64,000 nt of DNA, taken from positions 1,490,501 to 1,554,500 of the forward strand of contig JALJCQ010000030.1 in assembly GCA_023091665.1 (NCBI GenBank), written 5' to 3'. Under the pieces are notes generated by a model that had not been told where the DNA came from, ran no database searches, and worked only from the letters and a program-made list of their open reading frames with translations. Every line of letters starts with the position of its first letter. Position 1 is the stretch's first letter. A program made the position numbers and the translations under genes. The DNA is from Pythium myriotylum. Its lineage: Eukaryota > Oomycota > Peronosporomycetes > Pythiales > Pythiaceae. This document shows positions 43,900-54,054 of this stretch, in pieces.

Positions 43900-45525
43900 A
43901 TGAGCGGCGCCAAGGCGATCTGGGACGAAGTGCAGGGCGCCTGCGACGCCTCGCGGCTGGCGCGCGCGCTCGAGACGCTCGCGGACGCCGCGCCCGTGCT
44001 CGACGGCTGGACGCCGCTCCACTTCGCCTGCGAGAACCGCGCCGTGGACGACGCGACGCGCGCCGCCGCCGTCCGCGCGCTCACCAAGGTCGGCGTCGAC
44101 GCCAACGCCGCAGACGAGGTGCGCGCGGCTGCTGAGGACGCGGACGACGTCCGATAGAGCTGACCACGTGTCTGTGCGAGGCAGAATGGATGGACAGCGC
44201 TGCACCTGCTCTGTAAGAACAAACACGCCGACGAACTAAGCCAGAGCATCGCAGCGCTTCTCGCTGGTGGCGCGAAAGCTGGCACGGCTACTGCAGTACG
44301 GTTGCAAACACACGCGTGGAGAAAGACAGTGCGCGGAGCTGATTCAGGTCCGTCGTGCTCTTGTAGGACTCGAGGAAGACGGCACTGCATCTGTTGTGCG
44401 AAAACGAAGGCGTGTCGGCTGCCGCTCTGTCAGCTCTCTTCAAAGCCACCGCGTCTGTGAATGCTGTCGATGCGGTGAGTCGTTAGTCTCGTTGGTGAAT
44501 TTGGTTGTGGTTCCTCAAATTGTCATGTCTGCTCAGGATGGCAACGTCGCTCTTCACTACTTGACGGAGAACGTGTCTCTCACAGCAGAGCTCCTTTCAG
44601 TCGCCCTCGGGGCAAAGGCGGATGCGAACGTCCAGAATCAGGTACGTTGGAGCCTAAGCAAAGTGAGCCGGCCTGATCTAAGTATGGCGGTTTACCACAG
44701 TTCCGTTCGACTCCATTCCACAGTCTGAGCCAGCACAACAAGTTGACCGCTCTTTTTGTTCGGACGATGCTGCAGCACAAGGCCAACCCCAATCTCCCCA
44801 ACAACGTAAGTGGCCAATTTTATGGTCTGCACAAGTTTCGTTCTCACGATCTATTCAATGGATAGATTGGCAACACACCCTTCCACTATGCGTGCGAGAA
44901 CTACTCGCTCACGCTCGAGATTTTAAACGAGTTCGTGAACAGTATGCAGGTGAACTACACGATCACCAACTCGCTGGGTAAAACGGCACTCGAGCTAATC
45001 CCACCACACAAGCAAGATTGCATCGCTCTCGCCCAAAAGCTGGGCGTACCATCGCTCGGCGTCGGTACAGGACTGACAAGTGCTAAGGATGCAACAACGG
45101 CAGGAGGTGAAGACGCCTCGGAACTGCCATCAGCTCTAGAAAAGCAACTCGTTGCGTGGAACGCATCACTCCCACCATTCGACATGACGTTCTACAATGC
45201 CGTTTGTTGCGAACCGGCGTTCGCATCCGTATACGAGCACGTCCAGGATGTATCCGTCCAAGTGAGTGGGTCGCCGAGTGACAAGTCTCTGCTCAAAGCT
45301 TGGGAGCAGGCGCTTGCAAAGTGGCGAACCCAGCTTCTACTGGCCTTCACGGCTCTGGTATCACCAGACTTGTGGGGCTCGTACGCGGAAAAGTATAGCC
45401 GCGGGGTCCCTAGCGACGTCACCAAAGTGCGTGCTAAGGTCGTCGAGACGTGGACGAAGTTTCCCGGACCTTCGCAACGCCGCGAGCGGTTCGAGACACT
45501 CGCCGCGATTTTTCAGGCGCCATAA
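43900..45525 (+). CDS. ankyrin-repeat protein with unknown C-terminal domain
   Basis: Six exons, 43900-44118, 44185-44295, 44367-44474, 44537-44641, 44701-44805 and 44866-45525, giving 435 residues. All introns are phase 0. Ankyrin repeats begin GWTPLHFACEN, GWTALHLLCKN, SRKTALHLLCEN, GNVALHYLTEN, STPFHSLSQHN and GNTPFHYACEN, with the last helical repeat near 215-260. The C-terminal 150 residues (from about 290; FDMTFYNAVCCEP, LLKAWEQALAKWRTQLLLAF, ending AAIFQAP) are helical and not from a family I know. Ankyrin repeats mediate protein binding; partner and location are unknown. The acceptor of exon 5 (TTTACCACAG) was chosen over one 24 bp downstream because only it preserves the repeat frame. 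Confidence 0.82.
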
Positions 45526-45676
45526 CCACGCCCGATTGAATCGCACGCTCAAGGGCAGGATAACATAACAAAACGACCAGAAAGAACATGCGAATGAAAG
45601 CAGCAGGTGCGCTATTGGAAATGAGACATTAAGTCGTCTTTCTCTTGTCTCTCGCTCTCTCTTACTCGCAGCACAG

Positions 45677-48031
45677 CTAGATGAGTTGGAGCGTGTAATC
45701 GGCACACCCGGCGTCATCCTTGTACTTGTCGAACAGCTCGCGGATCTTGCCAAAGTACTCCGCGTGGACTTTGTCGACGTCTTCCGCTGTGGGGTTTTCC
45801 CTTCTTTCGACGGGGATCGGCGCACCCACGGCGATCGAGATATCGATGTTACGGGGAATCGGGAGTCCAAGGCGTCCATACGGGAAGTAAGGGAGTGGGA
45901 ACGCCAGCTTCTTGATGAACCAGCGCTGCATACCCGGAGCCTGGACATTGTCCATGGTCTCGCCCTCCTTAAAGCTCAGCACAGGAACGAGCGTTGTGCC
46001 GTGCTCGATCGCTAAGCGGATGAATCCCTTGTGGTGAGTGTACACGCGCACGGTCTTGGTGCCGGAACGCTGCTCGAGCATTTCAGCCTGGCCGCCAGGC
46101 ACGAGCAACACGCTCTCTTTCTGCTGGAGTGCGCGACCGAACGCCTGGCGGGTCACCTCGCGGCCCCCGAAGAACTGAAGGATATCCCTTGCTAGCGGAA
46201 TCTGGTGGAGCACACTGGCAGTGAGGATGTGGGCGTGGAAGCCTGGGAAAAGGTCACGCCACTGCTGCGAGAACTGAAGCCATAGCACGGATGTGGACAT
46301 GATTCCATGAGGGTGGAAGCCCAAGACATAATGCTGCGTCGGATCTAGCGGCACTTCACGAATGATCTTGCCGTTGAAGTACTTGACGACTGTCTCCATG
46401 ATTTCGCTACGCCCGAAGACCCAGCTGAGTCGCTTGCGGTCTCCTGTGACCTGCGGTTGGCCTCCGTATGAAAACACATACACGTAGAAGAACGCCGAGA
46501 TGAGGGTCATCGGTAGCGTGGCCTCATGGCCCTGCACATAGTGCGAGTGTGTGAGCAGCGCCGGCATCACCATGGTCAGCAACTGAGGAAGCAGGTATTT
46601 GGGCGCGTACTCGCTGATGTGAGTAAGCTTACCGTACTGCGAGTCCTTGTTGTACATGTGGACGGCGATCGAGCGGGAGACGACGAAAATGGCCTCCACT
46701 ACCGTCGTCATGAGCGAGTAGACGACGATCTGCGTCGCTCGCAGGCTCGACGTGGTCGCGTAGATGACGAAGAAGAGGGCAGTTGGGATCCACTGCGTAT
46801 TGGCCATGATGCCGACAATGAATGCACCAAGGCAGTCCTGCGCGAAGTCGCTCAGCCGCTGATGGAACGGTGGTAGCTTCTGGGTGGTGGCATCGCTGTC
46901 GCCGTCCGTCATCGCAGGTTTGCTCTTGAAGACGAAAAGCGACATGACCATAACCACCTCCGAGATGAGGAAGAGCGAGCCTGCAAGTGCCATAGCACCG
47001 ACGAAGAGCTCAATCTCAACGATCACAACCGAGAGCAGGTAGAGCCCCTGGATGAAGATACCAACAGCGAAGCAGGTCCAGGAGATTGCCTGGAAGAGCA
47101 TGAACTTGGCACCGCCCGTAAACGGCTGGTAGAACTTCCACCCAGCCTTGGGCGCGAGGACGCCGGCGAGCCCGTAGGTGTTGAACACGGCCGTGACCAC
47201 GAGTGCGACCGAGTTGACGCCAGAGCTGAGCGAGTACTGGCCGAGGGACTTGGCATGCTCGCGCGTCTCGACGTCGCTGTGGCGCGTGAGCTCGGCGCTG
47301 CCGGCAAGCAACACTGCGCCCACGACGAGAAGCATGTTGTTGAAGTTGTTGATCATGACCACGAGTCGCTCCTTGCGCGGCGAGCGCACGCCATTGACAC
47401 TGGCGCCGTCACGGTCGAGCGCGAGGATGGACGAGACGATAAGGATCTCGGCCAGGAAGGCAAGCACGGCCATGGTTGTGCGGTAGTCAACGGCGCAGAA
47501 GGACCATCCGGCGCTTGGACAGCACGCCCAGCCGCCGAGGAACGCGGCGTAGAGAGTCCACGCGACGAGCTGGAAGATGCGGAAGTACGGGTCGCGGTGC
47601 GGCGCGAGCTTACGCGCTTTCTTGGTCATGGGCGCTAGTCGCACGGGCGTGGACGGTGCGACCTGTGCGATGATGGACGTGGGCGTCCACGCCGCGACGC
47701 TGGTGATCGGGATGGCGAGCAGCAGGATCCACATGCACGCGTTGTGGAGCGTGCCGTCGGCGTCTCGAAGCGACGAGGTGTTGAGCGGCAGCCAGCGCGC
47801 GGCCGTCGGGTGGAGGCGGCCGAGCTCCAGCAACACGCAGACGGCGAAGGCTTCGAAGGTCACGAAGGCCATCGCCAGCAGGAACATGCCACGCGGCGTG
47901 ATGGAGAAGTTCTCGTGCGGGGCGGCGGTGGGTGGTGGCAGTCGATCTGTCGACGCGGCGTCGACGGTGGGCGCCATCTTCCCGCGGTGGCGCAGGGCCG
48001 GCGGAGGCTCCGGCGTCTCGGTCGTCGGCAT
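45677..48031 (-). CDS. DGAT2-type acyltransferase fused to a large N-terminal membrane domain
   Basis: Single exon, 784 residues from the ATG at 48031; another in-frame ATG lies 30 codons upstream. Residues 1-50 are polar. Residues about 55-490 contain some ten to eleven hydrophobic spans (for example GMFLLAMAFVTFEAFAVCVL and VIVEIELFVGAMALAGSLFL). The C-terminal 260 residues are a DGAT2/MOGAT acyltransferase, with catalytic HPHG at 573-576, a PGGQ motif near 645 and a QRSGTKTVRVYTHHKGFIRL region. The family adds acyl-CoA to diacylglycerol (or monoacylglycerol or wax alcohol) at the ER. Ordinary DGAT2 is about 350-390 residues with one or two spans, so the multi-span domain is unusual. No frame break separates the parts. 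Convergent with the ankyrin gene 151 bp away. Confidence 0.86.
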   Translation of the reverse strand: MPTTETPEPPPALRHRGKMAPTVDAASTDRLPPPTAAPHENFSITPRGMFLLAMAFVTFEAFAVCVLLELGRLHPTAARWLPLNTSSLRDADGTLHNACMWILLLAIPITSVAAWTPTSIIAQVAPSTPVRLAPMTKKARKLAPHRDPYFRIFQLVAWTLYAAFLGGWACCPSAGWSFCAVDYRTTMAVLAFLAEILIVSSILALDRDGASVNGVRSPRKERLVVMINNFNNMLLVVGAVLLAGSAELTRHSDVETREHAKSLGQYSLSSGVNSVALVVTAVFNTYGLAGVLAPKAGWKFYQPFTGGAKFMLFQAISWTCFAVGIFIQGLYLLSVVIVEIELFVGAMALAGSLFLISEVVMVMSLFVFKSKPAMTDGDSDATTQKLPPFHQRLSDFAQDCLGAFIVGIMANTQWIPTALFFVIYATTSSLRATQIVVYSLMTTVVEAIFVVSRSIAVHMYNKDSQYGKLTHISEYAPKYLLPQLLTMVMPALLTHSHYVQGHEATLPMTLISAFFYVYVFSYGGQPQVTGDRKRLSWVFGRSEIMETVVKYFNGKIIREVPLDPTQHYVLGFHPHGIMSTSVLWLQFSQQWRDLFPGFHAHILTASVLHQIPLARDILQFFGGREVTRQAFGRALQQKESVLLVPGGQAEMLEQRSGTKTVRVYTHHKGFIRLAIEHGTTLVPVLSFKEGETMDNVQAPGMQRWFIKKLAFPLPYFPYGRLGLPIPRNIDISIAVGAPIPVERRENPTAEDVDKVHAEYFGKIRELFDKYKDDAGCADYTLQLI

Positions 48032-48713
48032 GGTAGGGGGGGGGAAAGCTCGTTTGTGGCGTCGGTTAGCGCACGTGAGAGGTCGGGTCAGACGGGAAGG
48101 GAGACGGCGTTTCGCTGGCAATTCCGCGAATGAGCCGCCGGAGGCAAGATGAGCTGCCCAGCAGCTGGAAAGGCCTCCTCTGTCCCATTTCTGATTGGCC
48201 GGACGTGTCTACTCCGACCGAGATCAGGCGCTCTACGGTATCAAAAGACCCAACCCCGAAACGACCACGTGGGACAAGATGGCGATGAGATCCGATTGCC
48301 GAAGCGGCGGCGAGCCCGTGAAGCGCAATCACTTCGGAGCCGTCGACTGATTCGATTGAGAGAGACTCGGCGTCGGGCCACGCGAAACGAACGACGTTGT
48401 ACGTACAGTCCGCCTCGGGTAAGAATACATTGCGACAGCGTAATCTCCTACGCACTTTGGTCGCTCGCCCTACCGTAATCGCATACGTACATCCTGAATG
48501 GTGGTGAGAACGGCAAACGGGATGCCGTCTCACCTGGCGATGACCAGTTGGTGCCAGTTGTGCTACACAACTGCGTTTGGTCCGTGGGTGACGGTTGACG
48601 GATTTGATGATGGGGACCGCTGTTTACGCTCCTTCTGTCAGTGAGCTTCAACGTCAACCAACGAAAAAGACTGATCTCATGGGGGATCGTAATAGCCTGC
48701 TTATGGACGATGA
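48032..48713. promoter_or_regulatory. promoter region of the DGAT2-type gene and 3' flank of Miro
   Basis: 682 bp between two minus-strand genes. A CCAAT box on the minus strand (GGCCAATCAG, 48191-48200) lies about 165 bp upstream of the DGAT2-type start and could be a core promoter element. Short ORFs show no homology. Confidence 0.4.
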
Positions 48714-51170
48714 TTACGCAAGGAGCGCCTTTGGCGACGCGCCATGCACGATCGCAATGGCTCTCATGAGCACCTCAGGGTTCTTCTGGATGCCAAGCGT
48801 GAAGACGCCGATCACAGCCGCAAGCGAGAGAACTGTCTTCGTCGAGAAGAACGCGAGGCTGACGCCGCGAGGGCGACGAGAACGGGCATTGGGTCTGGAT
48901 AGCAAACAACCGCACGAGGGTTAGCAGACGTCATCAATTCGCACAAAAGAAAAAGGACGTACGGTCGCGTCGCCGTGCGTACGAGCCGCCCGAAGGCCTC
49001 GGAGGTTGACTTCTCGTCTTCAACAAGGATTACGTTGGCAGCCTTCGTGACACGTGCTGCCTCTTCCCACTCGGCTGCTGTCGTTAGTACGTCATGCGGT
49101 TTGAGGCCGACAAATAGGCGAGGGATCGAACTCGAAAGCTTGCTGTCGATGGCTTTTGCCGCTTCCAGCGACTCGAGTTTGAGTGGGTTGAACAAGAAAC
49201 AGAGCACATCAGCATGCTTGTCAATCTCACTGTCGGTGATCTCTTCTGTCAGCTGCGGTGAAAGCTCGATCAGACAATGAACACCAATGTTTGCTCACTC
49301 CATGACGCACCAGCAAGTAGGATGTCGATTCGCGCGATTGGACAGCGTTGACGGCACGGACGACCTCAGGCTCAACTCCATCCAAGTCGCCCTGCTCATT
49401 GTTCTCTTGCTCTACGCCTGCGACACTCATGCGACCGACGAGTGCATTTGCGAAGTGGGTCTTGAGCGACCGTGAGTCGGCATACACGTAGGTTGTTACT
49501 ACATTCCGCTCGATGACGCTCGCCTGCCGAGTGGTGCTACGACTCCTACAGCCCACATCTGGAAGTCAGTACTTTGAGTCGTGCGAAATCCAGAAACAGA
49601 GACACGCACTTAGTGAACTCAAGCGCAGGATGGAGTTTGTCGTTGAATCCCAGACAGAAAAATGTCTCCAGAAGCTTCTCTGGATTCTCCTGAGCGACGT
49701 AGCTCCACAGCGCCAGCCATGCAGAGCGCGAGAGAACAAGCTTGTCTGCAACAAGCGTTGTCGCAAAGAGAATCGGCGACGAGATTGCGGAGCAATTTCT
49801 CCACGGAGCTTCTTCATCCTCACAAATCGAGAAAATCTCATCGATTTCCTCTTCTGTCAAATTACCATCCTTGTCGCCATCGAACTGGCGCAGCAATGCA
49901 TCGAGGAAATCGAACGCTTCTTTCGTCAGTTGAGCTGATTGATCGTCTTCATGTGCCGGTAACGTGATTCTCTCCGGGGGAATCTCCAATTGAATATCGT
50001 TGTTGTACCCGAGGCTTCGTAGTACTTGCCAGCATGACTCTGGGCGCTTGCGGTCGATAAAAAGTTGCCACAAGAACATGAAGCCTTGGAAGCGCACAGC
50101 ACTGCCGTCCTCTTTGATACCTTCCGGAATCGTTGACTGCAGAAACTCCATCATTGTGTCCATTTCCGTAGGTAGCAGCCGCATCCCAAAACAGTCTTGC
50201 TGGTAATCGTTCAGCTCATCGCGACTCAACAAGCCGTCGCGATCACGGTCAAATAGTCGGAACGTACGTTTGATGGCTTTAATACACTTGGGTTCTAGCA
50301 TCTGCAAAGCTCGTTGGTTAGGCACAGGACCAACGTATGAGCAAACGAGGCCCTAAACTCACTCGTTTCTTCCCGTTATAAAGCGGTTCCACCGGATACA
50401 GGACCGCCTTCTGTGCGTAGTAGAAAGCACGGGCGACCTGGGCAAAGTTACGCGCTGAGCAGTCGCCTCCATCGACAGCAAACTACAATAGAGGCAAGCA
50501 TGAGTGAGCCGAAAACACATCTCACAGGCAGCCGATGAGTTGACTCGCCTGGTACGTGTTCGTGAGTTGGCGGATCTGGTTCGAGTGGAGTCCGTCCATC
50601 ATGTTGCTACTGGTGACGACCGTCTTGATGTCGTCCTTGTTCCCGACAAGCACAACCGGAACTTCCTTGTGGCGTGAGATGAGATCGAGCCACCGCCGGA
50701 GACGCTGGATGGTCTCTGGGCGCGTGAGATCGTACACGAGCAAGATGGCGTCACTGCGCTTGGTGGCATTGGCGACACGCACGAGATCGGACACGCGCGC
50801 TGTGCAACAAGAAAACACAAAGACGTCCGAGTCAGCCCATCTGCCGTCCCTCGCACCCTCCGCGCGGCGTACACGACGTGTCGGTGATGGAGATGATGAC
50901 GTTCTCGTTGTTCTCCTCGGCCGGGATCTGCACGTTGAGCAGCACGGCCGGCACGCGCTCGCTGAAGTGGCGCGACACGAGCGAGCAGATGAGCGACGTC
51001 TTGCCCACTTTGTCGTCGCCCAGCACCTCGATGCGCACGACCTGCGGCTTGCTGCTGCGCGCGGCCGCCACGCCCGGCGACGACTGGAACGCCGCGGAGG
51101 CCGCCGCGGAGCTGCCGGGCGGCTCGCCCGACGCAGCCGAGGACGACGACGACGTCGGCGGCTCGACCAT
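48714..51170 (-). CDS. Miro, mitochondrial Rho GTPase
   Basis: Seven exons (minus strand): 51170-50873, 50799-50549, 50482-50363, 50301-49610, 49545-49311, 49252-48963 and 48894-48714, giving 688 residues. After a Ser/Ala-rich 45-residue leader comes GTPase 1 with P-loop GDDKVGKTSL and NKDD, then two complete EF-hands (DRDRDGLLSRDE and DGDKDGNLTEEE) with the Miro linker regions. A second GTPase follows, whose P-loop is degenerate (ADSRSLKTHF, no GxxxxGK). A C-terminal hydrophobic anchor (TVLSLAAVIGVFTLGI, about 650-667) ends with a short tail. Miro sits in the outer mitochondrial membrane and links mitochondria to motors and ER contacts in a Ca-dependent way. The intron after exon 2 is GC-AG (CAG|GCGAGT); all nearby GT donors lead to a stop. 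The start at 51170 is the first ATG in the frame with a suitable context. Confidence 0.9.
50483..50548 (-). other. GC-AG intron in the Miro gene
   Basis: Donor CAG|GCGAGT and acceptor TTGTAG. It joins LTNTYQ to FAVDGGDCSARNF in phase 0. The nearby GTGAGA and GTACCA donors would shift into a frame with an early stop. Confidence 0.7.
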
Positions 51171-51583
51171 AGCTGCTTATCGGGTCCCCGCCCGCACGGA
51201 AGAATGTGGGCCGCCGCCAGGAGATACTGAACCCAAATGACGTTCCAGATGACCAAGTGGGACCTTAATGTCATTTACAGCCAATCGTTGATAGATGAAG
51301 GAGTAATTGGACGAAATAGAGTGTAACCTTTGTCAAGAGTGTACCCGTGGGCTGGCGTTGAAACGGCAACCTTCTCCCGACCCCGAGCGTCGGGTTGCTG
51401 GATGCGCCAGAGCGTGGCGGCGGCTGTACGTACGCGTCGTCGGGCCGCCAACGGCCTCCCAACGGACTCGAAGGCGTGACGCGCCGCGAGTCAGCGACCG
51501 GCCTTCGCAGAAGCCGAGCAGCTCCGCTCGAGAGAGACCGAAGAAGAACGGAGAACGCGACCCTCCGAGATCAGCCTGAGACC
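51171..51583. promoter_or_regulatory. bidirectional promoter region, Miro / TBC gene
   Basis: 413 bp between divergent start codons. It holds an AGCCAATCG (CCAAT) sequence at about 51279-51287 on the plus strand. An in-frame ATG at 51395 belongs to an upstream extension of the TBC frame and is not used in my model. Confidence 0.4.
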
Positions 51584-54016
51584 ATGGCGCCCACGGGAGT
51601 GGACCTTTGCCCCGAGGCGGCGAAGCGAGACGCCAGCAACAACACAACTGGCGAGGAAGATGGCTCGCTGCGAGACGGGCTCGCCAAAGACCTCGTGGAA
51701 GAAGAAGACCACGACGACGACAGAGACGACAAGAGCTGGCGCACTCGTGGCGAATCATCGCCGAGCATGGCCAGTGTCGCGTCTCCGCGATCACTGGGTG
51801 ACCAGCTCCCACCGCAAAGCTGGGACGCGGCCACGAGGAGGCTGAAGCTGCGTCCCCGGCCCGAGCGGCGCAAGCGGCGGCTATTTTGGCGCAACGTCGT
51901 CAGGCAGTACAACTTCGTCGACCAGGAAGACGAACGCGCACTGCTGCTATCACTCACGCGAGGAATCGACTGGGTGACGATGGAGATGCTGCCACGACAG
52001 TTCATGGCGCGCCACAAAGAGATCTACCACCTCATCTGCCGCGCCGACTATGAGCGGTCAAGCATGATTCAACGTGACGTCACTCGCACGTTCAGCATCT
52101 TCGAACGCAGTCAGCTGCCTACTCGAGAGCGAGACGTTGATGCGCAGCAACGATCGCTCTTTCGGGTTTTGAACGCGGTCTCCGAGGCGGAGGATGGGTA
52201 CTGTCAAGGAATGAACTTTATCGCCGCGCTATTCCTCGTTGAAGGCCTGGACGAAGAAGAAGCGTACGCGCTGTTTGTATATATACTCAAGAAGCGTCAG
52301 CTTGCGCGTATTTACCACCACAGCTCAACTTTCCTGGATGACTATCTCCATCACTTCGAGCTGATGCTAAGAGCAGAGTTGCCCGAGCTGTATGCGCACA
52401 TGCAAGCACAGGGCTTTGCGATTCCTATGTACGGCATCGAGTGGTTCACCACACTGGTAAGGATACTAATCATTACACTCGAAAAGAGCTGACTAACGAG
52501 TCAATCATTGTAGTTCTCGCTCTCAACTAAACCCGACCTCGCGTGCGCGATCTTCGATCTTTTCTTCGTCGGTGTTCAGGACATTTTCCTGCGCGTAGGG
52601 CTTGCCATTCTCAAGCTGTTGGAAGCTTCACTCATGTGTATGACCTTCGAGGATTTTCTTCGTGACTTCAAGCCACTTGTCCGCCAGATTGACCCCTACA
52701 TGGCAGTATTCCAAGCCCTCACGTTCAAACCCAATCCACGTGTTGCTCCGGGAGAGGATACGACCACTCACATCGCACGACAGCATTTCCAGCAACGAGT
52801 TGAGCGAGGAAATGTCACGCGGGGGGATGGCCAGAGCACTTTGGATCCTCCCAGCACGTTTCAACGCCATCGGTCGCTACCCCCCGATCTTGCCGTTGCT
52901 ATTGAAGCAGGAGATTTCTCCCAAGTCTCCACATTGTATCTATCTATGACTGCTTGTCGAGCGACACCTCTCCACTGGCTTGTGCTGGCGAACGAGATCC
53001 TTCACTTTGCGGTTTGGCATGGACAAATCGCGATCGCGTGCTTCGCGATTCGCCAGGGTGGCGCAGATGTAGACAATGCGGACGACACAGGTCTGAGACC
53101 TCTCCACTTTGCTGTGATCCGCAACGAGCCTGATCTTGTTCGGCTTCTTCTTTGTTGTGGAGCTGATCCATCAATGTGTGGAGGGCGTTGGAGCGGATCT
53201 ACTGAAGGCCTGACGCCCTTAGAGACGTCTTTGAACTGGAAGTTCCGGGATACAACAGCTGCACGACTTGTACTCGAATGCGAAGTCTGCCTGTGCTGTA
53301 ACAGGAGGCTTAACGCTTTCGCATTTCACAGTGAATTTTGTCGGAAGTGCAAGTTCACTTTCTGTGGACGAGGCTCCCTGCCATGTATTCAACGCCACCA
53401 ATGTCCGACCAAGTATCGAGACTGGCGTCACCAGCAAGACGTGATACACGGAAATCGCGAACACTTTTTACAGGACGACGGCAACGTGGTCACCGAGAGC
53501 GACCCAGTCACCTCAATGCCTGTTTCTTCTACTGAAACCAGTTCAGGACCGTCGTCCTCGATAAGCCGCCGTAGCAGTCGATCCGTTTCTTCCGAGACGT
53601 CATGCTCATTCGTGTATATTTACTCTCCAGGAGGCGATCTGCCATTGGACCACGCACTCGAAGACACGACAACTACTGCTACAAATGCGTCTACTACTGA
53701 TTCTGATAGTACACTGACGAATACGGGACTCTTCGGCCCCCTCGTCGACTGGTTCGGTGGCGGTCACAGTGAGTCATCAGAATATCGTGATAACAAATTG
53801 GATTCCATGGATCTCCAAAGAGGCATCGACTTTCCCGACCGACCCAAGTGGTACTGCAACGCACCAAACTGCCACGCTGTATTCTCCTTCTTTTCACGAA
53901 GGGATGAGTGCGGGCGCTGTGGAGGATACTTCTGCTCGGCAGATTTCAATTCTACGCGGAGATGTTGCCGTCGATGCAGCAAGCTTCACGACAAGCCATG
54001 TGATACTGATGACTGA
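51584..54016 (+). CDS. TBC Rab-GAP with ankyrin repeats and FYVE-like zinc finger
   Basis: Two exons, 51584-52456 and 52514-54016, giving 791 residues. Start at 51584 has context GAGACCATGG. Residues 1-75 are acidic and disordered. The TBC domain (about 95-385) has the arginine-finger motif IQRDVTR (about 162) and glutamine-finger motif YCQGMNF (about 206), so Rab GTPase-activating activity is expected. An ankyrin region (about 430-560; ILHFAVWHGQIAIACFAIRQ, LRPLHFAVIRNEPDLVRLLL) follows. A cysteine cluster CEVCLCCNRR...CRKC...C lies at about 560-600. After a Ser/Thr linker, a C-terminal FYVE-like finger (about 735-780) has CNAPNC, RRDECGRCGGYFC and CCRRC. The canonical RRHHCR phosphoinositide-binding patch is altered to RRDECG, so PI3P binding is doubtful. 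Probably acts on endosomal Rab traffic. Convergent with the PDE gene 38 bp away. Confidence 0.87.
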
Positions 54017-54054
54017 ATAAATTATTTGAACTCTGTGAGCTCATCTCGGGCTTG

